Shown here: positions 36,330-44,193 of the stretch, piece by piece
How the letters are laid out: every line of letters starts with the position of its first letter
How positions within the stretch are numbered: the first letter of the stretch is position 1
NCBI RefSeq assembly: GCF_000423185.1
Contig: NZ_AUHM01000005.1
Coordinates: 124,001-188,000 of the forward strand
From: Inquilinus limosus DSM 16000
Lineage (GTDB): Bacteria > Pseudomonadota > Alphaproteobacteria > DSM-16000 > Inquilinaceae
Direction: 5' to 3'
DNA: 64,000 bases
Position numbers and translations under genes: made by a program
Notes under the pieces: generated by a model
What the model was told of the DNA's origin: nothing
Seen by the model: the letters and a program-made list of their open reading frames with translations, nothing else
Database searches by the model: none

Positions 36330-36647
36330 ATGAGAAAGCAGATAGAAGAACTGGCGAAGCTCGGGCCGATGCCTGCTTCCGATTCGGTCGATCCGGAGCA
36401 GGTGGGTAAGTACCAGCGTCTCATTCAAGAGGTACAGAAGCCCATCTCTAATGCAGAGGCAATTGTTCTCTGCCGGCTGTTCGGGAATGATGACTTCTTT
36501 GGTCTGGCGTGGACTTTGATGCTCATCATCGAGTCAGCCCCGGGTTGGCCAATTCCGACCTGCCTTTCACACTCGGATAACGAGTGGATTCAGCTTATGA
36601 AGCGCCGACTTCTCAACGCCGCGGTCCACCCTGAGACGCCGAACTGA
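36330..36647 (+). CDS. Small hypothetical protein, low GC, possible orphan immunity protein
   Basis: A 105-residue acidic cytoplasmic protein (start MRKQIEELAKLGPMPASDSV). An in-frame ATG at 36252 would add 26 residues; 36330 is preferred because GAGG lies just upstream and similarity-like sequence begins there. The body has two helices and a conserved-looking core NDDFFGLAWTLMLIIESAPG then WPIPTCL. Its base composition is visibly lower in GC than every neighbour, and it is a lone plus-strand gene between two minus-strand operons. The size, acidity and FGLAWTLLxxIExAPxWP wording recall immunity proteins of polymorphic toxin systems, but no toxin gene is nearby; treat that as a weak guess. Confidence 0.65.
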   Translation: MRKQIEELAKLGPMPASDSVDPEQVGKYQRLIQEVQKPISNAEAIVLCRLFGNDDFFGLAWTLMLIIESAPGWPIPTCLSHSDNEWIQLMKRRLLNAAVHPETPN

Positions 36648-36711
36648 ACGCGGGCAACGGGTCGGGCGCGGTATCGCGCATCAGGTACCAAGTGTCCGAT
36701 TTTCACCCCCT

Positions 36712-37527
36712 CTAGCCCGCCACCTCCCTCAGCAACCCCTTCAGATGCGCGACATCCCCCCTCAGGAACGGCAGCACCTCGTCGCCCATGCGCTGGCCTT
36801 GGCCGCTCGGGTGGCTGTATTCGGCGGGCAGACAGTAAGCGCCGCTGTAGCCGATCTTCCGCAGCGCCTGCACGAAGTCGCGCCAGGAATAGGCGGCGTG
36901 CTGATGCGTGGTCCAGTGCACCTTGTAGGCCGCCTCCTCCTCCGGCGCGGTGATCCGGCGCTGATAGGCGCTCTTGAAGTTGGCCAGGCGCAGCCGGTCG
37001 GCCAGGATGTCGACCGCGAGCGCCGTCGGCTCGCCCGCCACGCTGCAATGCGCCATGTCCAGCACGGCGCAGACATGCTTCGGGTCGTAGGGCTCGATCA
37101 GGTACAGCACGCCCGCGGCGCTGCCGATCTGCAGGCCGGAATGGTTCTGGATGCCGATGGCCACGCCGTACCGCTCCAGGGCCGGGATCAGCGCGTCGAA
37201 CTGCCGGCGGTACGCCTCGACCGTGGCGCGAAAGCCGATCGCCATGTCGACCGCCACGCAGATGCGGATCATCGGCACCCCGGCCTCGCCGCAGGCGGCG
37301 ATCGTGGCCTCGTCGATCGGTCCGGCGACGCTGCGGATCTGAAGACCGCGTTCCGCGAGGATGCGCGCGGCGGCCGGCAGCCCGGTCGCCACCGTCTCCG
37401 GCGTCACCTGATAGCCGGGGCGCACCGGCAGCTCCACCCCCTGCAGGCCCAGCTCCGCCACCGTGTCGGCCAGCTGCGGCAGCGGGCCCGTCCAGGGCTT
37501 GGTGAACACGGTCAGGACGGTGGTCAT
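36712..37527 (-). CDS. Sugar phosphate isomerase/epimerase-like TIM-barrel protein
   Basis: A 271-residue xylose-isomerase-like TIM barrel (AP endonuclease 2 superfamily). Expected metal-site elements are visible: GLQGVELPVRPGYQ, GVAIGIQNHSGLQIG, VCAVLDMAHCSVAGE, and CLPAEYSHPSGQG near the end. Such enzymes isomerise or epimerise sugars and inositols. ATG 37527 is chosen because GGAGGAGAG precedes it; an upstream ATG at 37548 in the same frame overlaps the permease stop. It is the last gene of the sugar ABC operon, so it likely acts on the imported sugar or polyol. Confidence 0.85.
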   Translation of the reverse strand: MTTVLTVFTKPWTGPLPQLADTVAELGLQGVELPVRPGYQVTPETVATGLPAAARILAERGLQIRSVAGPIDEATIAACGEAGVPMIRICVAVDMAIGFRATVEAYRRQFDALIPALERYGVAIGIQNHSGLQIGSAAGVLYLIEPYDPKHVCAVLDMAHCSVAGEPTALAVDILADRLRLANFKSAYQRRITAPEEEAAYKVHWTTHQHAAYSWRDFVQALRKIGYSGAYCLPAEYSHPSGQGQRMGDEVLPFLRGDVAHLKGLLREVAG

Positions 37528-37544
37528 CTCTCCTCCGAAGGCTG

Positions 37545-38444
37545 TCATTTCAGGCCGGTGGTGGCGATGCCCTCGATCAGCCGGCGCTGGAAGACGAGGA
37601 ACAGGACGAACAGCGGCACCAGCGACAGCAGCGACATCGCCAGCATCGGCCCCCAGGCGGAGACGCCGGTCGCGGCCATGAACAGCCGCAGCCCCTGCGG
37701 CACGGTGTAGGACGCCATGTCGGTCAGATAGACCAGCGGCGTCAGGAAATCCTCATAGGTCCAGATGAAGGAGAAGATCGCGGTCGTCACCAGCGCCGGG
37801 CTCATCAGCGGCAGGATGATCGACCGGTAGATCCGGAACGGCCCGGCGCCGTCGATCGCCGCCGCCTCGTCCAGCTCGCGCGGGATGCCGCGGATGAACT
37901 GCACCATCAGGAAGATGAAGAAGGCGTCGGCGGCCAGGAACTTCGGCACCACCAGCGGCAGGATCGTGTTCACCCAGCCCAGCTTGAGGAACAGGATGTA
38001 TTGCGGGATCAGCGTCGCGTGCAGCGGCAGCATGATCGTGCCCAGCATCAGCGCGAACAGCGTGCGCTTGAACCGGAAGTTCAGCCGGGCGAAGGCGTAG
38101 GCCACCAGGCTGCAGGCCATGACGTTGCCGACCACGGCGAGGGCCGAGATCAGGAAGGAGTTGCCGAAGAACACGCTGAAGGGCAGGGCGGCGCCGCGCC
38201 AGCCGTCGGCGTAGTTCTGCGGCCGCAGCCTGGCCGGCCACAGGCCGGGGTCGGAGAAGATCAGCGTCGACGGCTTGACCGAACTGCTGGCCAGCCACAG
38301 CAGCGGGTAGATCATCACCACGGCGCCGGCGATCAGCGCCAGATGCGCCAGGATCCGCTTCGGCCGCACATCGGCCAGCCAGAAGGGCAGGCCCTGCGAT
38401 CCGGTCGCCATCCGCCCCTCGTCCCGCGCCGGCGCCGCCGTCAT
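37545..38444 (-). CDS. Carbohydrate ABC transporter permease, MalG type
   Basis: A 299-residue permease. It starts at ATG 38444 in the ATGA overlap of the upstream permease; the much longer open frame upstream belongs to the neighbour's shadow. Hydrophobic helices begin ILAHLALIAGAVVMIYPLLW. The EAA loop is ELDEAAAIDGAGPFRIYRSI followed by ILPLMSPALVTTAIFSFIW. The end VFQRRLIEGIATTGLK is the usual MalG-type terminus (GLTAGAVK-like). Partner of the MalF-type permease. Confidence 0.92.
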   Translation of the reverse strand: MTAAPARDEGRMATGSQGLPFWLADVRPKRILAHLALIAGAVVMIYPLLWLASSSVKPSTLIFSDPGLWPARLRPQNYADGWRGAALPFSVFFGNSFLISALAVVGNVMACSLVAYAFARLNFRFKRTLFALMLGTIMLPLHATLIPQYILFLKLGWVNTILPLVVPKFLAADAFFIFLMVQFIRGIPRELDEAAAIDGAGPFRIYRSIILPLMSPALVTTAIFSFIWTYEDFLTPLVYLTDMASYTVPQGLRLFMAATGVSAWGPMLAMSLLSLVPLFVLFLVFQRRLIEGIATTGLK

Positions 38445-39346
38445 CGCTCGTCCCCGTAATGCACCCACCAGCGGGCGGACAGGAAGGCCACCGCGGTCGC
38501 CGTCGCGATGATGCCGACCAGGATCCAGGCCATGGCCGAGGCGTAGCCCATCTGGAAATGGGTGAAGCCCTGCTCGTAGAGGTAGAGCGTGTAGAACAGC
38601 GTCGAATCCGCCGGCCCGCCGGTGCCGTTGCTGATGATGAAAGAGGGGGTGAAGGCCTGGAACGCGCCGATCATCTGCATCACGAAATTGAAGAAGATGA
38701 TCGGGGTCAGCAGCGGCAGGGTGATCCGCAGGAACCTTGTGACGGGGCCGGCGCCGTCCACCGCCGCCGCGTCGTACAGATCCTGCGGGATCTGCTTGAG
38801 GCCGGCCAGGAAGATGATCATCGGCGACCCGAACTGCCACACCGCCAGGCTGACCAGGGTGTAGAGCGCCGTCTCCGGGTTCGAGATCCAGCTGGGCCCG
38901 TCGATGCCGAACCACAGCAGCACGTGGTTGATCAGCCCGTCATAGCTGAAGATCTGCCGCCACATGATGGCGACGGCGACGCTGCCGCCCAGGAGCGACG
39001 GCAGGTAGTAGACCGCGCGATAGATCCCGAGCCCGGCGAGGCCGCGGTTCAGCATCACCGCCACGGCCAGGGCGAAGGCCAGCTTCAGCGGCACCGACAG
39101 GAACACGTAGTGGAAGGTGACCTTGACCGCCTGCAGGTAGCGCGGGTCCTCGAACAGCAGCCGCTGGTAGTTGTGCAGCCCGGCCCAGACCGGCGGGTTG
39201 AACAGGTCGTAGCTGGTGAAGGACAGGTACAGCGACGCCAGGATCGGCCCCAGCGTCAGGCATAGGGCGCCGAGGATCCACGGCGCCAGGAACAGGAAGG
39301 CGGCGCCGTTCTGCTCCGCCGTGGTGCCGACGCCCCGCCGCCTCAC
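38441..39346 (-). CDS. Carbohydrate ABC transporter permease, MalF/UgpA type
   Basis: A 301-residue permease starting at GTG 39346, which overlaps the stop of the binding-protein gene (GTGA). Helix 1 is AAFLFLAPWILGALCLTLGP; the EAA loop reads YDAAAVDGAGPVTRFLRITL then PLLTPIIFFNFVMQMIGAFQ. The C-terminus AFLSARWWVHYGDER is typical. With the MalG partner it forms the membrane channel of a sugar importer. No ATPase gene follows in the operon. Confidence 0.92.
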   Translation of the reverse strand: MRRRGVGTTAEQNGAAFLFLAPWILGALCLTLGPILASLYLSFTSYDLFNPPVWAGLHNYQRLLFEDPRYLQAVKVTFHYVFLSVPLKLAFALAVAVMLNRGLAGLGIYRAVYYLPSLLGGSVAVAIMWRQIFSYDGLINHVLLWFGIDGPSWISNPETALYTLVSLAVWQFGSPMIIFLAGLKQIPQDLYDAAAVDGAGPVTRFLRITLPLLTPIIFFNFVMQMIGAFQAFTPSFIISNGTGGPADSTLFYTLYLYEQGFTHFQMGYASAMAWILVGIIATATAVAFLSARWWVHYGDER

Positions 39347-40650
39347 AGCCGCGCCTTGGCTTCGCCGATGAACTGGTCGGCGGCCTGCTGCGGCGTCATC
39401 TTGCCGAAGGCCACCGCCTCATTGGCGCGGCGCAGCATGTTCGTCATCCCGGTCACGCCCGGGTAGCGCGGCGCCGCCGGGTTCTGCTGCAAGAGGTCGA
39501 TATAGGCCAGGATCTTGCGGTCGGAATCGGTGCCCTCCTTCGCCAGCGCCGCCCGCCCGGACTTCGACGCCGGCACCATGCCGCTGCCGCGGTAGTACAG
39601 CTCGATCCCCGCCGGCTCGAAATGCATGAAGCGGATGATGTCGACCATCCGGTCCTGGTGCGGCGACTTCGACCACAGCCCGGTGGAGTTGCCGGCATAG
39701 GTGTAGTGGTGCTGGGTCAGCGTCCCGCCCTGGAAGCCGTTCGGCAGCATGTGCAGCTCCAGCGGGTCCTCGGTCAGCGCCTGCAGCCCGGCGAAGTTGT
39801 CGGTCAGCGACGGGAACATCGCGGCGCGGCCGGAGATCAGGCCGGTCAGGGCCAGGTCGTCGCCGGTCGCCAGCGCCTGGATCTCGCCGGGCGGGACGCC
39901 GCCGGCGTCGCGCAGCCGGGCCCAGTAGGCGAACCATTCGGCCATGTCCTCGCGGTCGAAGCCGAACTGCCGCTCCGGCGTGAACATCGACTTGCCGCGG
40001 CTGCGCATGAAGATGTCGCAGGGGATGTAGTTCGCCCCCGCATCCTCCAGCCCCCAGAAGCGCGGGCCCTTCTCCTTGCTGATCGCCACGGCCGTCTCGG
40101 CCATCTGCTCCCAGGTCCACATCTGGTCGGGCAGGGGCACGCCGGTCTCCTCGAACACCGCGGGCTTCAGCGTGATCGCCGGCGCGATGCAGTCGTTCGG
40201 CACGGCGAACAGCTCGCCCTTCAACGTGCCGGCCTTGATCGCCCCGTCGACATAGTCGGACAGGTCGAGCGGCTTGGGGATCCACGGGTTCAGCGGCGTC
40301 AGCACGCCGCGCCGGGCGTATTCGCCCAGAAGGTCGACATTGACGCTGAACATGTCGGGCGCGTTGCCGCCCGCCGCCTCGGTCGCCAGCTTGTCGGTGA
40401 AGGCGCCGAAGTTGGTGAATTCCGGGACGATCTCCACACCCGGGTTGCGGTCGGTATAGGCCTTCAGCGTCGCCAGCGTCTGCTTCAGCTGCTCCTGCGA
40501 CTCCACATAGCCGCCGAAGCGGATGCGGGCCGGGGCCTGGGCGAAGGCGCGGGGCGCCACGCCGGCCAGCGCCATCCCGCCCAGCAGCGCACCGCCGTGC
40601 CGGAGGGCGTCGCGTCGGCCAAATCTCCTGGAATCGAGTCTCCTGGACAT
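39343..40650 (-). CDS. Carbohydrate ABC transporter substrate-binding protein (family 1)
   Basis: A 435-residue periplasmic sugar-binding protein. The N-terminus SRRFGRRDALRHGGALLGGM is a plausible Tat or Sec signal, with processing after PRAFAQAPA. The mature start IRFGGYVESQEQLKQTLATL and the phrase NAPDMFSVNVDLLGEYARRG are typical of family 1 binding proteins. ATG 40650 has AGGGGAGGA upstream; the longer frame is rejected since it runs into the operator region. First gene of the sugar operon, divergent from a LacI-type regulator. Confidence 0.92.
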   Translation of the reverse strand: MSRRLDSRRFGRRDALRHGGALLGGMALAGVAPRAFAQAPARIRFGGYVESQEQLKQTLATLKAYTDRNPGVEIVPEFTNFGAFTDKLATEAAGGNAPDMFSVNVDLLGEYARRGVLTPLNPWIPKPLDLSDYVDGAIKAGTLKGELFAVPNDCIAPAITLKPAVFEETGVPLPDQMWTWEQMAETAVAISKEKGPRFWGLEDAGANYIPCDIFMRSRGKSMFTPERQFGFDREDMAEWFAYWARLRDAGGVPPGEIQALATGDDLALTGLISGRAAMFPSLTDNFAGLQALTEDPLELHMLPNGFQGGTLTQHHYTYAGNSTGLWSKSPHQDRMVDIIRFMHFEPAGIELYYRGSGMVPASKSGRAALAKEGTDSDRKILAYIDLLQQNPAAPRYPGVTGMTNMLRRANEAVAFGKMTPQQAADQFIGEAKARL

Positions 40651-40727
40651 GTCGGGTCCTCCCCTGAGCGGCGGGGCGCTTGCCGCGCCCTCGCCATGAC
40701 CGGCTCGTTGATGCCTGTTGATACCCG

Positions 40728-40749
40728 GTTGGTGCAACGTAACACCAAC
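40728..40749. promoter_or_regulatory. 22-bp inverted repeat, candidate LacI-family operator
   Basis: GTTGGTG-CAACGTAA-CACCAAC: perfect 7-bp arms with an 8-bp spacer, in the divergent region between the sugar operon and the LacI gene. It overlaps a candidate minus-strand -10 (TTACGT, 40742-40737, with TTGACT at 40766-40761 and an 18-bp spacer), so binding would repress the sugar operon. Confidence 0.65.
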
Positions 40750-40811
40750 ATCGTCAAGCGAGTCAACACGGAGACTTTTCGCAGCTTTCATCTGATCTGC
40801 CGATCGGCCGT

Positions 40812-40840
40812 TTGACAGCGGCGCCGGGCCGGCGCTATTC
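40812..40840 (+). promoter_or_regulatory. Candidate promoter of the LacI-SDR unit
   Basis: TTGACA (40812-40817), 17-bp spacer, CTATTC (40835-40840). The predicted transcript would start near 40847, after GTG 40841 but before GTG 40877. This is one reason for choosing the later start of the regulator. Confidence 0.45.
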
Positions 40841-40876
40841 GTGATAAAACGTTGTACTGAACAGGCTCAAGGGATC

Positions 40877-41929
40877 GTGGCGAGCATTCTCGACGTGGCG
40901 CGGGCGGCGGGCGTCTCGGCCAGCACGGTGTCGAACGTGCTGAACGGCCGGCACGACCGCATGCAGGCCGAGACCCGGGCGCGGGTGCTGCGGGCGATCG
41001 AGGCGCTCGGCTACACCCCGAACGCGCTGGCCCAGCAGTTCAAATCCGGCCGCAACCGGACCATCGGGCTGATCGTCCCATCGGTCGCCAACCCGTTCTG
41101 GGGCGCGCTGGCGCACAAGGTCGAGCGCGCGGCCACCGCCCTCGGCTACAAGGTGCTGTTCTGCAACGCCGAGCGCGACCCGCAGCTCGAGGCCCGCTAC
41201 GCCGAGACGCTGCTCGCTTCCGGCGTGCGCGGGGTCATCTTCAGCTCCTCGCCGCTCTCCTTCGACCACATCGCCCATCTGACCAAGCGCGGCCTGGTGG
41301 TCGCCGCCTTCGACCGCAAGGGCCAGGGGGCGGAGGAGGTGGTGGCCTGCAGCGTCGGCGTCGACAACGAGCTCGGCGCCCGGCTGGCCGGGCAGCACGT
41401 GATCGGCCTCGGCCACCGCCGCATCGGCTTCCTGTCGGGGCCGATCCGGACCTCGAGCCGCGTCGGCCGGCTCGAGGGGCTGAAGGCGGCGATGGCGAAG
41501 GCGGGGCTGCAGCTCGACCCGGACCTGGTCTGGCAGGGCGCCGGCATCGGCGGCTATGGCGACACCGAGGGGCCGGAGCTCGGCCGCATCGGCATCCGTG
41601 AGCTGCTCAGCCGCGACGACCCGCCGACCGCTGTGGTCACGGTCAACGACATGTATGCGATGGGCGCCTATGCCGGCGCCCGCGACCTCGGCGCCGCGAT
41701 CCCGGGCGACCTCTCGATCGTCGGCTTCGACGACATCGACCTGGCGGCGATCGCGCATCCGGCGCTGACCACGGTGCGCCAGCCCCTGGCGCCGATGGCG
41801 GAGGCGGCGGTCGGGGCGCTGATCCGGGTGCTGGAAGGCACCGATGCGGGGCAGGAGGCGCATGTCAGCGCCATGCCGCAGCTGGTCGTGCGGGCCTCGA
41901 CGGCGCCGCCCAGAGACGGAGGCAGATGA
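40877..41929 (+). CDS. LacI-family transcriptional regulator
   Basis: A 350-residue repressor-type protein. The N-terminal helix-turn-helix is ILDVARAAGVSASTVSNVLN with hinge ALGYTPNALAQQFKSG; the rest is a periplasmic-binding-protein-like sugar domain (IGLIVPSVANPFWGALAHKV ... LSIVGFDDIDLAAIAHPALT). The frame opens at GTG 40841, but GTG 40877 (MASILDVARAAG) suits the family and lies after the candidate promoter. It is divergent from the sugar ABC operon and its stop overlaps the next dehydrogenase (ATGA), so it probably controls sugar uptake and the following oxidation genes. Confidence 0.9.
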   Translation: MASILDVARAAGVSASTVSNVLNGRHDRMQAETRARVLRAIEALGYTPNALAQQFKSGRNRTIGLIVPSVANPFWGALAHKVERAATALGYKVLFCNAERDPQLEARYAETLLASGVRGVIFSSSPLSFDHIAHLTKRGLVVAAFDRKGQGAEEVVACSVGVDNELGARLAGQHVIGLGHRRIGFLSGPIRTSSRVGRLEGLKAAMAKAGLQLDPDLVWQGAGIGGYGDTEGPELGRIGIRELLSRDDPPTAVVTVNDMYAMGAYAGARDLGAAIPGDLSIVGFDDIDLAAIAHPALTTVRQPLAPMAEAAVGALIRVLEGTDAGQEAHVSAMPQLVVRASTAPPRDGGR

Positions 41930-42654
41930 TGGCGGGTGTGCTTTCCGGACGGACGATCCTGGTCGCCGGCGCCGGCGGCGGCATGGGCCGGGCGACGGCG
42001 CTGGCCGCGGCGCGGGAAGGGGGCTCGCTGCTCCTCCTCGGCCGTGACCGGGCGCGGCTGGAGTCGGTGGCGGCGGAGATCCGAGAGATCGCGCCGGACC
42101 GGCCGGCCGCGGTGATCGCGGCGGACGCCGCCGATGCGGCGGCGCTGGATACGGCGCTGGCGCCGCATGCCGGGGTCATCGACATCGCGGTCAACTCGGT
42201 CGGCACCAACATCGTCCGCCGGGCGTTCGGCGAGCTGACGCCGGACAGCTGGTCCGTCATGGTCGACGTCAACCTCAACGCCGCCTTCAACCTGACCCGC
42301 GCGGTGCTGCCCGGCATGCGCCGCCGCAAGCAGGGGCTGATCATCCATATCTCCTCGGTCGCGGCACGCAGGCCGGACCGCTCCGGCGCCGCCTATCAGG
42401 CGGCCAAGGCCGGGGTGCTGGCGCTGTCCCATGCGGTGATGGAGGAGGAGCGGGAGAACGGCCTGCGCCTGACCGTGATCCTGCCCGGCATGACCGACAC
42501 GCCGCTGCTCGACAAGCGTCCGGTGCCGGTGCCGCCGGAGGCCCGGCGGGCGGCGCTGCAGCCGGAGGATGTCGCCGCCGCCTGCCTGTTCGTCATGGCG
42601 CTGCCGCCGCGCGCCCATGTCGCCGAGATCGTGCTGCAGCCGAGCCGGAGCTGA
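41926..42654 (+). CDS. Short-chain dehydrogenase/reductase
   Basis: A 242-residue classical SDR. The cofactor motif is VAGAGGGMGRATALAA (a TGxxxGxG variant, AGAGGGMG), then NSVGTN in the NNAG position, the catalytic Ser in ISSVAARRPD, and YxxxK as YQAAKAGVLAL. The terminal region binds substrate. The NAG motif reads NSVG, a common variant. It overlaps the LacI stop as ATGA, so the two are co-expressed. Likely oxidises or reduces a sugar or polyol linked to the divergent transporter; the substrate is not determinable. Confidence 0.9.
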   Translation: MMAGVLSGRTILVAGAGGGMGRATALAAAREGGSLLLLGRDRARLESVAAEIREIAPDRPAAVIAADAADAAALDTALAPHAGVIDIAVNSVGTNIVRRAFGELTPDSWSVMVDVNLNAAFNLTRAVLPGMRRRKQGLIIHISSVAARRPDRSGAAYQAAKAGVLALSHAVMEEERENGLRLTVILPGMTDTPLLDKRPVPVPPEARRAALQPEDVAAACLFVMALPPRAHVAEIVLQPSRS

Positions 42655-42693
42655 CCGGCCGCTGAGGACTCATGCCACCGGTTCGAAACATTG

Positions 42694-42782
42694 ATCCGTC
42701 ATGGCGAGCCCCGAAGGGGCGTGGCCATCCAGCGGCACCGGCCCCCTGGATGGCCACGTCGCTACGCTCCTTGCCATGACGA
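42694..42782. repeat. Dispersed palindromic repeat, family A, copy 3
   Basis: Third copy of the family found at 2241-2340 and 30922-31012. Arms GTCATGGCGAGCCCCGAAGG ... CCTTGCCATGAC and GTGGCCATCCAG/CTGGATGGCCAC. It fills the gap between two same-strand dehydrogenase genes. Confidence 0.85.
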
Positions 42783-42839
42783 GGGAAGAACTGAAGAAGC
42801 GATCTCGAGGGCCATTCGTATCAATCGGAGGAACCGGAT

Positions 42840-43862
42840 ATGTCGGAAGGATCGCAGTCGAGGCCGGTGGTGGCCCTGCTGCTGACGCCGGAGATGCGGT
42901 CGCAGATGATCCCGCCCGAGGCGGAGGAGAAGCTGGCGGCCGCCGCCTCGGTGCGGGCGCCGGGGCCGGGTGAGCTGACCCCCGAGGCCCTTCCCGCGCT
43001 GCTCGACGGCGCCGTGGCGGCGCTGACCGGCTGGGGCACGCCGCCGATCGGCGACGACGTGCTGGCGGCCCTGCCGGGGCTGGCGCTGGTCGCCCATTCC
43101 GCCGGCAGCGTCCGCCGCCTGGTGCCCGCCGCGGCAATCGAAAGCGGCCGGATCCGGGTCTCCCACGCCGCGGTGAACATCGCGGAATCTGTGGCCGAGT
43201 TCGTGATCGCCCAGAGCCTGTCGATCCTGCGCGAGCCGCATCGGCACGATTCCGGGATGAAGGCCGGCGAGGACTGGCTCGAGCTGCGCCGGCGCCATCT
43301 CGGACGGCTGCTCGCGGCGCAGACGGTCGGCATCGTCGGCGCCGGCTATGTCGGCCGGCTGGTGATCCGGCTGTTCCGGGCCTTCGGCTGCCGCATCCTC
43401 GTCTCCGACCCTTATCTCACGGCCGAAAAGGCGGCGGAGCTCGGGGTCGAGCGCGCCGGCCTCGACGACCTGCTGGGCGCCTCGGACATCGTCTCGCTGC
43501 ACGCGCCGGTGCTGCCGGAGACGCGGCACATGATCGGCGCGACGCAGCTGGCCCGGCTGCGCGACGGCTGCCTGTTCATCAACACCGCCCGCTCGGCCCT
43601 GGTCGACGAGGCGGCGCTGCTGGCCGCTTTGCGCACCGGCCGCTTCACCGCCGCGCTCGACGTCTTCGACGAGGAGCCGCTGCCGGCCGACAGCCCGTTC
43701 CGCACCCTGCCGAACGTGGTGCTCTCGCCGCATGCCGCCGGCCACACCGAGGACTCGCACAAGCGCCAGGGGGCGACCACGGTCGACGAGATCTGCCGCT
43801 TCCTGGCCGGCGAACCGCTGCGCCACCCGGTGACCCCGGCAATGCTCGCGACGATGGCGTGA
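42840..43862 (+). CDS. D-isomer-specific 2-hydroxyacid dehydrogenase
   Basis: A 340-residue NAD-dependent dehydrogenase of the phosphoglycerate/glyoxylate reductase family. The nucleotide-binding motif is VGIVGAGYVGRLVIRLFRAF; catalytic residues appear as Arg in FINTARSALVDEAALLAAL, Glu in DVFDEEPLPADSPF and His in SPHAAGHTEDSH (usual order R-E-H). The ribosome site GGAGG lies about 9 nt before ATG 42840. Downstream of a LacI-SDR pair and a repeat, it may continue the same sugar-acid pathway. Substrate unassigned. Confidence 0.9.
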   Translation: MSEGSQSRPVVALLLTPEMRSQMIPPEAEEKLAAAASVRAPGPGELTPEALPALLDGAVAALTGWGTPPIGDDVLAALPGLALVAHSAGSVRRLVPAAAIESGRIRVSHAAVNIAESVAEFVIAQSLSILREPHRHDSGMKAGEDWLELRRRHLGRLLAAQTVGIVGAGYVGRLVIRLFRAFGCRILVSDPYLTAEKAAELGVERAGLDDLLGASDIVSLHAPVLPETRHMIGATQLARLRDGCLFINTARSALVDEAALLAALRTGRFTAALDVFDEEPLPADSPFRTLPNVVLSPHAAGHTEDSHKRQGATTVDEICRFLAGEPLRHPVTPAMLATMA

Positions 43863-43910
43863 CTGCAGTGGGCGCCGATGAATTCATTATCATCCCGATT
43901 GGAGAAAATA

Positions 43911-44106
43911 TGCCTCTCCCGCTTGCGGGAGAGGTCGGATATCCGAAGGATGTCCGGGTGAGGGGATATCCCGGCCTCGCCGAGAGCTCTGCTCCGCCGC
44001 GAAGGAGCGGACGATCCGCGACACCCGCTCCTCGTGATCTCCGCCGCAAAGCCCTCACCCGGAGCCGCTTCGCGTCTCCGACCTCTCCCGCAAGCGGGAG
44101 AGGCAA
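43911..44106. repeat. Composite inverted repeat, family E
   Basis: A 196-bp element whose ends are inverted copies of each other: TGCCTCTCCCGCTTGCGGGA and TCCCGCAAGCGGGAGAGGCA, each itself a hairpin. Inside lie GGGTGAGGGG and CCCTCACCC arms. It fills most of the 331-bp gap before the next SDR gene; no other gene or clear promoter is seen there. Confidence 0.85.
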
Positions 44107-44193
44107 TCTGGACGTACGCGCACGGTCTGTCTTGTGGACGGAGGTGCCCGATCGCGGGCTCGTCGGTCTGAAACCCCAGCAAGAGGAATTCCC

